A DNA stretch of 64,000 nucleotides from Aliidongia sp035943795 (GTDB lineage Bacteria; Pseudomonadota; Alphaproteobacteria; ATCC43930; CGMCC-115725), in assembly GCF_035943795.1 (NCBI RefSeq), contig NZ_DASZBY010000073.1, positions 62,001 to 126,000 on the forward strand, in the 5' to 3' direction. Within the stretch, counting starts at the first letter, position 1. Every line of letters starts with the position of its first letter. Of the stretch, positions 48,925-56,341 are shown in pieces. The notes beneath the pieces are model-generated. The model was not told the DNA's origin, did not search any database, and saw nothing but the letters and a program-made list of their open reading frames with translations. A program made the translations under genes and the position numbers.

Positions 48925-50268
48925 TCATGCGGCGTCTTCGAACGCGGTCAGCGCGGGTGCCCCGTCCAGCGGCCAGACCGCGTCGGCGGCGAAGGCCGGC
49001 GCGGTCCGCCAGGGCGGTTCGACGCCCAGCGCCCGGGCAACCGCCAGGCCGGCGGAAAAGCCGTCCTCGTGGAATCCCCAGCCGCAATAGCTGCCGCAGA
49101 ACCAGACGCCGCCCGCACCCTGCAGGCCCGGCAACCGGCGCTGCGCCGCCATGGCGCGCTGATCGAACACCGGATGATCGTAGAAAAATTCGCGCTCGAC
49201 CAGTGTCGGATGCGGCTCGTCGATCGGATTGAGCGAGACGAACAGGTCGGGCGCGTCGCCCAGGCTCTGCAGCCGGTTCATCCAGTAGGTCACCGACACC
49301 GAGGCGGCCGAGGGGTTGGCCTGCTCGCGCGCCAGGTAGTTCCAGCTCGACCAGACCCGGCGCCGGCGCGGCATGAGCTTGGGGTCGCGATGCAGGATCG
49401 CCCGGTTCCGCTGGTAGCGGAAGCTGCCGATGATCTCGGCCTCGCTCGGCGATGCGTCGACCAGCATCCTGGCGGCCTGGTCGCCATGGCACGCGAGCAC
49501 CACCTGGTCGAAATGCTGGGTCAGGCCGGACCGCTCGGTCACCTCGACCCCGCGGCCCGTACGGCGGATTGCCTGGACCGGCGCACCAAGGCGAATGCGG
49601 TCGGCGAACGGGGCGGCGAGGCGGGCGACATATTCGCGGCTGCCGCCGTCGACAGTGCGCCAATCGGGCCGGTCCGATACTTTCAGCAGCCCGTGATTGT
49701 CGCAGAAGCGCACGAAGCTGGTGACCGGGAATTCCAGCATCTGCTCGGCCGGGCACGACCAGATCGCAGCCGCCATCGGCAGCAGATGCTGGTTGATGAA
49801 GCGCCGGCTGTAGCGGTGGCGATGCAGGTAGGCCCCGAGCGTCGGGCTGTCCGCGTCCGGCAGGGTCAGCACTGCCGGCGCCTGCCGATAAAAGCGCAGG
49901 ATCTCGGCGACCATGCCGTAGAAAGCGGGCTTCAGCAGGTTGCGGCGCTGGGCGAACAGGCCGGCCACCGTGTCGCCGGCATATTCCAGCCGGCCGTCGT
50001 CGAACGACAGGCCCAGGCTCATGATGCTGCGCTTGGTCCGGACCCCCAGATGGTCGAACAGCCGCGTCAGGTTGGGATAGTTCAGCTCGTTATAGACGAT
50101 GAAGCCGGTATCGACCGCTACCGGGCCCGACGGCCCCGCCACGTCGACCGTGTTCGAATGCCCGCCCAGCCGCTCGGCCGCTTCGTAGACCGTGATCTCG
50201 TGCTGCCGGTTCAGCAGCCAGGCGCAGCCCAGGCCCGAAATGCCGGCGCCGACCACCGCGATCCTCAT
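48925..50268 (-). CDS. FAD-dependent oxidoreductase (amine-oxidase-like)
   Basis: A 447-residue flavoprotein. The Rossmann motif is IAVVGAGISGLGCAWLL at the N-terminus, followed by ERLGGHSNTV, the second FAD contact. Later segments include VDTGFIVYNELNYPNLTRLF, ASVSVTYWMNRLQSL and GVWFCGSYCGWGFHEDGF, all frequent in the oxidoreductase that travels with DUF1365. A desaturase or oxidase acting on membrane lipid acyl chains is inferred from that linkage, not shown. ATG 50268 lies 43 bases past the photolyase stop. Confidence 0.9.
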   Translation of the reverse strand: MRIAVVGAGISGLGCAWLLNRQHEITVYEAAERLGGHSNTVDVAGPSGPVAVDTGFIVYNELNYPNLTRLFDHLGVRTKRSIMSLGLSFDDGRLEYAGDTVAGLFAQRRNLLKPAFYGMVAEILRFYRQAPAVLTLPDADSPTLGAYLHRHRYSRRFINQHLLPMAAAIWSCPAEQMLEFPVTSFVRFCDNHGLLKVSDRPDWRTVDGGSREYVARLAAPFADRIRLGAPVQAIRRTGRGVEVTERSGLTQHFDQVVLACHGDQAARMLVDASPSEAEIIGSFRYQRNRAILHRDPKLMPRRRRVWSSWNYLAREQANPSAASVSVTYWMNRLQSLGDAPDLFVSLNPIDEPHPTLVEREFFYDHPVFDQRAMAAQRRLPGLQGAGGVWFCGSYCGWGFHEDGFSAGLAVARALGVEPPWRTAPAFAADAVWPLDGAPALTAFEDAA

Positions 50269-50311
50269 GGGCGGCACCGGCCGAGGAAAACCAGGCAAGG
50301 CGAAGATGCTG

Positions 50312-51793
50312 TCATGGCTGCGATCCGTTCAAGCTTGCAAAGGCGGCCAGGGCACGATCGCGCCCGGCCATCAGGTCGATCATCGGAGGAGGATACGCAG
50401 CGGCACCGGCCTTGGATGTCCGGCGCGCCGAAGATTCGTTGCCGGGCTCGTGGATGCGGTCGCCGTCGATACCGGCCAGTTCCGGGACCCAGCGACGGAT
50501 GTAGTCGCCGTTCGGATCGAACTTCCTGCCTTGCAGCAACGGGTTGAAGATGCGGAAATAGGGCGATGCGTCCGCCCCCGATCCGGCGACCCACTGCCAA
50601 CTGGCGGCATTGCTGGCCGGGTCGGCATCGACCAGCGTATCCCAGAACCAGCGCTCGCCCTCCTGCCAGGGCTGCAGCAGATGCTTGATCAGGAAGCTGG
50701 CGACGATCATGCGCACCCGATTGTGCATCCAGCCGGTCGCCCAGAGTTGCCGCATGCCGGCGTCGACGATCGGGTAGCCGGTCATGCCGCGCTGCCAGGC
50801 TTCCAGCGCCTGCCGGTCCGGTTCCCATGGGAAACCCGCGAACTGCATCTTCAGCGGCTGCCGGGCGATTTCCGGATTGTAATAGAGCAGGCTGTAGGAA
50901 AACTCGCGCCAGCCGATCTCGGAGAGGAAGGTTTCGGCATCGGCATCGGCATCGGGCGGCCGCCTGACGGTTGCCAGGTGATGATGGAGCGCATGCCAGA
51001 TCTGGCGCGGCGAGATTTCCCCGAACCGCAGATGAGGCGACAGGCAGGACGTGCCGTCCTTGTCCGGCCGGTCCCGATCGGTCTTGTAACCCCGCAGCCG
51101 GTCTTGAAGGAAATGGTCGAGCCGGTCCGCGGCACCGGCTTCTCCGGGTTGCCACATCGGGCCGAAGCCTTTCGCCCAGTCAGGTTTCGTCGGCAGCAGC
51201 GCCCAACCGTCGAGATCGTCGCTCTTCGGCGGGTGGGCCGGGCCGCGGATCCTGGTCGGCGCCGCGAGCGGTGCCGGGGGCTCGGACTGCGATCGGCAGA
51301 ACCGCCAATATTGGGTGAAGACCTGGTAGGGTCGGCCGCTCTTGTTCTCGATCGTCCAGGGCTCGAACAGCAGGCTGGTGTTGAAGCTCCTGGCCTCGAT
51401 CCCGGCCTGGGCCAGCCGCGATTTCACCGCCTTGTCTTCTTCGATTTCCGCGGCCGCATAGCGCCGGCCCCAATAGACGCCGGCGGCACCGACCTCCGCA
51501 GCCAGCGCCTCGATCGCCCGGCCCGGATGCCCGTCGCGCCTTAGGATCAGCGGGCTCCCGCAGCGCTTCAGATCGCGGGCGAGGGCGGTGAGGCTGTGAT
51601 GGAGCCACCAGCGGCTGGCCCCGCCCGGCGCCAGGGCGTGGTGGCCATCGTCGAGCACGTAGACCGGCAGCACCGGATGACCCGTGTCGACCGCGGCGGC
51701 GAGCGCCGGCTGGTCCGCCAGGCGCAGGTCCTGGCGCAGCCAGACGATGATCGGCGGTCTGGTCCGTTCGGCTTCTTTGTGCGGGGTCGGCAT
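50312..51793 (-). CDS. phrB: Deoxyribodipyrimidine photolyase
   Basis: Class I CPD photolyase of 493 residues, using light to split pyrimidine dimers. The N-terminal antenna domain has IVWLRQDLRLADQPALAA. The C-terminal FAD domain shows CLSPHLRFGEISPRQIW, WREFSYSLLYYNPEIA, the core phrase GMTGYPIVDAGMRQLWATGWMHNRVRM and DADPASNAASWQW. These cover the FAD pocket and the electron-transfer region. It is the first gene before the FAD/DUF1365/CFA block in the same direction, 43 bases apart, and probably shares its transcript. Confidence 0.95.
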   Translation of the reverse strand: MPTPHKEAERTRPPIIVWLRQDLRLADQPALAAAVDTGHPVLPVYVLDDGHHALAPGGASRWWLHHSLTALARDLKRCGSPLILRRDGHPGRAIEALAAEVGAAGVYWGRRYAAAEIEEDKAVKSRLAQAGIEARSFNTSLLFEPWTIENKSGRPYQVFTQYWRFCRSQSEPPAPLAAPTRIRGPAHPPKSDDLDGWALLPTKPDWAKGFGPMWQPGEAGAADRLDHFLQDRLRGYKTDRDRPDKDGTSCLSPHLRFGEISPRQIWHALHHHLATVRRPPDADADAETFLSEIGWREFSYSLLYYNPEIARQPLKMQFAGFPWEPDRQALEAWQRGMTGYPIVDAGMRQLWATGWMHNRVRMIVASFLIKHLLQPWQEGERWFWDTLVDADPASNAASWQWVAGSGADASPYFRIFNPLLQGRKFDPNGDYIRRWVPELAGIDGDRIHEPGNESSARRTSKAGAAAYPPPMIDLMAGRDRALAAFASLNGSQP

Positions 51794-51868
51794 GGGCGGC
51801 GGGCTCGCTGTCGGTCAGGCCAGCGACATAGCGGACGAAACCCGCGCGGCAAGCCCCCCGCCGTGCGA

Positions 51869-52246
51869 TCACGCGCCCAGGACGAACAACCAGAGTGTGG
51901 CGACGAACCCCAGACCCCACACGACCGACCGCAGCGTCGCCTTGTCCGCCAGATAGAGGGCGGTATAGACGACGCGCAACAGGATGAAGGCGCCGGCCAG
52001 CAGGTCGATCCGTTCTTGACGTGCGTGGGTCAGCTCGGCCACGAGCACGGCGGCGGCGAAAATCGGGAAGATCTCGAAATGATTACGGTGCGCCCAGTCG
52101 CCGCGTTGCTGCCAGCCGCTCTGCGCCTCGAGCCAGGCCCTGGGCTTGTGATTGTCGAACCGCCGAGCGCCGGCCCGCTTGACGAGGACGATCGTGAGGT
52201 AGGGCAGCATCGCCGCCGCGAGGATCATCCAATAGGCGAAGAACAT
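51869..52246 (-). CDS. MAPEG family membrane protein
   Basis: A 125-residue integral membrane protein with four helices, of the MAPEG family (eicosanoid and glutathione metabolism-like). The signature segment is WAHRNHFEIFPIFAAAVLVAE, preceded by VKRAGARRFDNHKPRAWLE, which matches the glutathione-site loop style. Bacterial substrates are unknown. AGGAAAG precedes the ATG at 52246. It lies between the MBL hydrolase and photolyase genes in the long minus-strand run. Confidence 0.85.
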   Translation of the reverse strand: MFFAYWMILAAAMLPYLTIVLVKRAGARRFDNHKPRAWLEAQSGWQQRGDWAHRNHFEIFPIFAAAVLVAELTHARQERIDLLAGAFILLRVVYTALYLADKATLRSVVWGLGFVATLWLFVLGA

Positions 52247-52281
52247 GACCGGTTGCTTTCCTGGTTCTGGTTGCCGGGCGG

Positions 52282-53085
52282 CTATCCCCTCGGCAGTTCG
52301 CCGCCCAGATTGAAACGGACTGCCGGATGGAACAGGCGCGGGAGCTCGAGCGTCGCATCGCGCGCCCGGCGCATGGCGACGAAGGCGGCCTCGTCGATCC
52401 CATCGTGGACATGGGTGTTGCCGGCCCGCTCATCGGGCACCGAGGTCATCCAGTCGGGGCGGCGGGTCACCGGCGGATAATCGTGCCCGACGAACAGCCG
52501 GGTCGCCTCGGGCAGGCCCAGGATGCGGCGGATCGAGCGGTAGAGCATCGCGGCGTCGCCGCCGGGGAAATCCGCCCGGGCCGTGCCGCAGTCGGGCATG
52601 AACAAGGTGTCGCCCAGGAAGACCGCGTCACCGATCAGATAGCTGATGCAGGCCGGCGTGTGGCCGGGTGTCGCGAGCGCGGTCGCGGCGAGGCCGCCGA
52701 TGCGGAATGTCTCCTCCGGCTCGAACAGATGGTCGAACCCGAGTGCGCCGGCCGGATCGAGGGCGAAAGCCTCGCGGAATGCCGTGTGCACCTGACGTAC
52801 GCCGGCGCCGATCGCACGATTTCCGCCCAGGCGCTGCTTCAGATAGGCGCCGGCCGACAGATGGTCGGCATGGATGTGCGTCTCCAGCAGCCATTGGACG
52901 TCGAAGCGACGCCGCTCGACCATGTCGGCGATCCGGTCGGCATTCGGGGTCGAGGTGGCACCGGTGGCGAGATCGAAATCGAGCACGGGATCGATGATGG
53001 CGGCGGCCCCGGTCTGCGGATCGGCCACCAGGTAGGAGACGGACTTCGTCGTCTCGTCGAAGAAGCCGGTGACATCGGGCGTCAT
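52282..53085 (-). CDS. MBL-fold hydrolase, persulfide-dioxygenase/Blh-like
   Basis: A 267-residue metallo-beta-lactamase-fold protein. The metal motif is THIHADHLSAG, with further ligands at TPGHTPACISY, GDTLFMPDCGTAR and GHDYPP. The layout, including SVSYLVADPQTGAAAIIDPV at the start, is that of ETHE1-like persulfide dioxygenases and the Blh proteins of BigR operons. So sulfide or persulfide detoxification is the likely role. No rhodanese or BigR gene is adjacent. It begins 16 bases after pdeM ends. Confidence 0.88.
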   Translation of the reverse strand: MTPDVTGFFDETTKSVSYLVADPQTGAAAIIDPVLDFDLATGATSTPNADRIADMVERRRFDVQWLLETHIHADHLSAGAYLKQRLGGNRAIGAGVRQVHTAFREAFALDPAGALGFDHLFEPEETFRIGGLAATALATPGHTPACISYLIGDAVFLGDTLFMPDCGTARADFPGGDAAMLYRSIRRILGLPEATRLFVGHDYPPVTRRPDWMTSVPDERAGNTHVHDGIDEAAFVAMRRARDATLELPRLFHPAVRFNLGGELPRG

Positions 53086-53101
53086 CGCATGCTCCCTTGG
53101 G

Positions 53102-53806
53102 TCAGCCGAACGGCAACAGCTGCGGCTCGGCGCGGGCTTTTGGAAACGGTACCATGGTCAGCCGCGTCTTGCCCGCGAGATAGGCGGCGAAGCCCGTGGG
53201 GAACAGGTCGGAAATCGCCGGATCGCGGACGTCGAGGCCGCCGGTATAGGCGCCGAATGCCGGCAGGATCACGCGGGTCTCGTCCGCGACGAAACAGCGG
53301 CAGGTCAGGCGGCGGCCGTGGATCGAGATCCCTGCCTTGGGATGGAAGTGGCCGCTCAGCTCGCCCGCGGCGGCGTGGCGGACCGCTTCGTGGCGGAGGG
53401 TCAGCGGACCAAGGGTCAGCACATCGGCGACGGCCCGACCGCCGAGCGCGGGGCCGGGTGCCGGATCGTGATTGCCGGCGACCCAGACCCAGTCCTGCCG
53501 TTCGACCAGGGCTCGAAGATGGACGGCATCGTCGTGGCACAGATGATCGGCGCCGTGGCGGTCGTGAAACGAATCGCCCAGCGCTACGACCCGTGCGGGC
53601 GCCATGCGCCCGATCAACGCCCCCAGTGCGGCAAGCGTCGCCCGGGTGTCGTACGGCGGCAGCAGCGCGCCGCGCCGGGCGAAGGCGGCCCCTTTCTCGA
53701 AATGCAGATCGGCGACGATCAGGGTGCGCTCGTCCGGCCACCACAGCGCGCCGCTCGGATCGGCGAACAGCGTGGTGCCGGCGAGCGAGAGGGCGATCGG
53801 TTTCAT
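53102..53806 (-). CDS. pdeM: Ligase-associated DNA damage response endonuclease PdeM
   Basis: A 234-residue calcineurin-type phosphoesterase. Metal-binding motifs are VADLHFEKGAAFARRG, VALGDSFHDRHG, VAGNHDP and GHFHPKA. This pattern is that of PdeM, which in many genomes is encoded with a Lhr-type helicase and a DNA ligase. Neither sits next to it here, though LigD is 40 kb away in the window. The ATG at 53806 is supported by where homology begins. It may be co-transcribed with the S41 protease upstream (86-base gap). Confidence 0.87.
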   Translation of the reverse strand: MKPIALSLAGTTLFADPSGALWWPDERTLIVADLHFEKGAAFARRGALLPPYDTRATLAALGALIGRMAPARVVALGDSFHDRHGADHLCHDDAVHLRALVERQDWVWVAGNHDPAPGPALGGRAVADVLTLGPLTLRHEAVRHAAAGELSGHFHPKAGISIHGRRLTCRCFVADETRVILPAFGAYTGGLDVRDPAISDLFPTGFAAYLAGKTRLTMVPFPKARAEPQLLPFG

Positions 53807-53892
53807 GACGGGGGCGAGGTCGGGACTGAGCGCGTTCACAAGCGCGTTGTTACGGCATCGCGCGCACGGATGCCAGTGCGACTCGACCCCGG

Positions 53893-55449
53893 CTATTCCG
53901 CTTCCGCCGCCACCGCCCCGGATTGGCGCGTCGCCCCGTCCGGCGCCAAGACCGGCGAACGGGCTTCGAGCACCGGGGCGATCGAGCGCTGGCAGTCGAG
54001 CACGGCCACGGCGGCGAGCAATTGCGGGTCGCCCGGCTTGGCCGCCGCGGCATGGCCGGCTGCGAGACAAGCGGTCGAGGCCGGCGGCGGCCGGTCGGCG
54101 ACGGTTTCGATCTCGGCCGGTGGCCGCAAGGCGCCGGGCAGAGTAGCCTCATGGCCGGCGTAGGTCTCCTCCAGCCCGGCCACGGTCAGGTCGGGAACCA
54201 GGCCGTCGCTCTGCAGCCAGGCGCCGGACGGGCGGCGCAGGAACCACCCGGTCGCGACCAGGGTGCGGCCGTCGGGCAGGGACTGATGGCCTTGGGATAT
54301 GCCCTTGCCGAAACTGCGCGTGCCGATCAGCGTCGCACGGCCATGGTCGCGCAGCGCCGCCGCCAGCACTTCGGCCGCCGACGCGGTGTCGGCGTCGATC
54401 AGGACGACGACGGGTATCGAGCGCGGCAGGCCGGCCGGCGCGCGGGCGACGTGATGTTCATCCGGATGGCCGACACTCCAGAACGTGGCGAGCCAGGCGC
54501 CGTTCGGCAGCAGCAGGCCGGCGGCATCCTCCGCCTCCGAGATCAGGCCGCCCAAGTTGCCGCGCAGGTCCAGGACCAGACCGCGCGGGGCCGGTTGGGC
54601 CGCGAACAGGCGGGCGGCCTGATGGCGCAGTTCCTGGCCGGCATCGCGGGTGAAGGCATTGAGCCGCAGTACGGCGACGTCGCCCACGACGCGCGCCTCG
54701 ACGCGTGGAATGCTGACTTCGTTGCGCGGCACGGCCAGATGCAAGCGCTTGCCCTGCCGGTCGACGTCGAGCTTGGCCACGCTTGCCGTGGCGTCGCCGT
54801 GCGACAGCTTGGTGAAGGCTTTGTCGGTGAGGCTGCGGGCATCGGTGCCGTCGAACTTCGTGATGACGTCGCCGACTACGAACCCGGCACGGGCGGCCGG
54901 GCTGTCCTGGTACAGGCGGGTGACCTGATAGCCGGCGGGCGCCGTGCGGACCTGGAAGCCCAGGCCGCGGTAATGTTCTGCCGTGTCGGGCAGCTTGTCC
55001 CAGACTGCTTCGGCGCCAGGCTGTTCCAGCTTGGAATGCGGGTCGAGCGCGCCGGTCATCGCGGCGATCGCGGCGTCGGACAGACGGTCGGCATCGAGGC
55101 CTGGCCTGGCTTCGAGCGTGTGCAAATGATCGAGCAGCGCCGTTTCGATCGGGTTCACGGTGTGCGGTGGCGCCCGTTGCGGCCAATCCGGCCGGGGTGC
55201 CGCGCCGGGCTTCACCTCAGGCGCGCGCTGGTCGACGACGGCATCCATGCCTTCGCGCGCGGCGGCGGCCAGCACCGCGGGGTCGACCGGCACGACGTAG
55301 CCGCGGAGCGTCAGGCGCCAGGCGGCATCGAGCCGGGCTTCGGGACCGCTCAAGGGCGATGTGGGTGGCTCCGACGGCCGATCGACGCAACCGGCGAGTC
55401 CGCCCAGGGCAATGACGAGGGCTGCAAGGTGCAAGCGCGCGCTGTGCAT
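53893..55449 (-). CDS. S41 family C-terminal-processing-type protease (lipoprotein)
   Basis: A 518-residue protease. A signal of about 20 residues ends in lipobox LAGC, so it is probably anchored in the periplasm or outer membrane. A PDZ domain lies near residues 150-235 (SPAARAGFVVGDVITKFDG), followed by the S41 catalytic region: DLRGNLGGLISEAEDAAGLLL, Ser in DADTASAAEVLA and Lys in RSFGKGISQG. A long Ala/Pro-rich tail of about 100 residues follows, unusual for the family. It may process exported proteins. It is the first gene of the long minus-strand run. Confidence 0.9.
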   Translation of the reverse strand: MHSARLHLAALVIALGGLAGCVDRPSEPPTSPLSGPEARLDAAWRLTLRGYVVPVDPAVLAAAAREGMDAVVDQRAPEVKPGAAPRPDWPQRAPPHTVNPIETALLDHLHTLEARPGLDADRLSDAAIAAMTGALDPHSKLEQPGAEAVWDKLPDTAEHYRGLGFQVRTAPAGYQVTRLYQDSPAARAGFVVGDVITKFDGTDARSLTDKAFTKLSHGDATASVAKLDVDRQGKRLHLAVPRNEVSIPRVEARVVGDVAVLRLNAFTRDAGQELRHQAARLFAAQPAPRGLVLDLRGNLGGLISEAEDAAGLLLPNGAWLATFWSVGHPDEHHVARAPAGLPRSIPVVVLIDADTASAAEVLAAALRDHGRATLIGTRSFGKGISQGHQSLPDGRTLVATGWFLRRPSGAWLQSDGLVPDLTVAGLEETYAGHEATLPGALRPPAEIETVADRPPPASTACLAAGHAAAAKPGDPQLLAAVAVLDCQRSIAPVLEARSPVLAPDGATRQSGAVAAEAE

Positions 55450-55631
55450 CGTGACGTCTGGCTCCCGACCCATTGCCCGTGAACGAGTGGGAATGGTCGG
55501 TTACAGAGGTAAACAGGGGGTTCACGCTGGGGCAGCAAATCGCTGCGGTCGGTTGTCACGGGCAAAGTTTTTTGTCTCGCCGGCGAAAGTGCGCCGTAAG
55601 ATCCGCCAATCGACAGGCATCGGAGGGTCCC

Positions 55632-55838
55632 ATGAAGCTCAGCGCACGCAATCAGCTCAACGGCAAGGTCGTCGCGGTCACGAAAGGCCAGACCACGGCC
55701 CATGTCCGCATCGATATCGGCGGCGGCGTGATCGTGACCTCGTCGATCACCAACGAGGCGGTCGACGATCTCGACCTCAAGGTGGGCGATACCGCGATGG
55801 CCGTGATCAAGGCCTCCGACGTCATGATCGGGAAATAG
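55632..55838 (+). CDS. Molbindin / TOBE-domain molybdate-binding protein
   Basis: A 68-residue single Mop (TOBE) domain. It matches the pattern LSARNQLNGKVVAVTKGQTTAHV, then VTSSITNEAVDDLDLKVGD and VIKASDVMIG. Such proteins assemble as hexamers and store molybdate in the cytoplasm. CGGAGGG precedes the ATG at 55632. The next gene, seven bases on, encodes a periplasmic molybdopterin-fold protein, so the pair may be a small molybdenum unit. Confidence 0.9.
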   Translation: MKLSARNQLNGKVVAVTKGQTTAHVRIDIGGGVIVTSSITNEAVDDLDLKVGDTAMAVIKASDVMIGK

Positions 55839-55845
55839 GATCGCC

Positions 55846-56322
55846 ATGCGTCGCCTTCTGCCCGTATTGCTGGCGATGGGCCTGCTGTTCGGCCCTTCGA
55901 TCGGCTGGGCGCAGGTGGCGGTTACCGGCGCGGTCGACAAACCGCTGACCTTGTCGGCGGCCGATCTGTCCGCGGAACCGCTCGTCACGCTGCATATATC
56001 GTTCAACACCAGTCACGGCGCCGAGGCGGCGGAGTACGCTGGCGTGCCGCTCTGGACCGTGCTGCAGCAGGCTGGTCTGGTCGATAGCCAGGCCAAAGGC
56101 GGCCATCTGCGCCACGGCATTCTCGTCACCGGCGCCGATGGCTACGGCGTCCTGCTGTCGATCGGCGAGCTAGACCCGGAATTCGCCAACGTCCAGGCGA
56201 TCCTCGCGATCCGCAAGGACGGCCAGCCGCTGGCCGGTGACGAAGGCATCCGGCTGGTCGTTCCCGGCGACAAGAAAGGCGGCCGCAGCGTGCGCCACGT
56301 CGTGAAGATCGAGGTGCAATAG
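55846..56322 (+). CDS. Periplasmic oxidoreductase molybdopterin-binding-domain protein
   Basis: A 158-residue exported protein with an N-terminal signal (cleavage after GWA). The mature part fits the sulfite-oxidase-type molybdopterin-binding fold in reduced form: LTLSAADLSAEPLVTLHI, YAGVPLWTVLQQAGL, VTGADGYGVLLSIGELDP and LVVPGDKKGGRSVRHVVKIEV. The cysteine that ligates molybdenum in full enzymes is absent, so it is probably not an enzyme by itself. It lies directly after the molbindin gene, which suggests a link to molybdenum supply or an electron-transfer role. Confidence 0.8.
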   Translation: MRRLLPVLLAMGLLFGPSIGWAQVAVTGAVDKPLTLSAADLSAEPLVTLHISFNTSHGAEAAEYAGVPLWTVLQQAGLVDSQAKGGHLRHGILVTGADGYGVLLSIGELDPEFANVQAILAIRKDGQPLAGDEGIRLVVPGDKKGGRSVRHVVKIEVQ

Positions 56323-56341
56323 CCGGCGCTGGAAACGGAAT

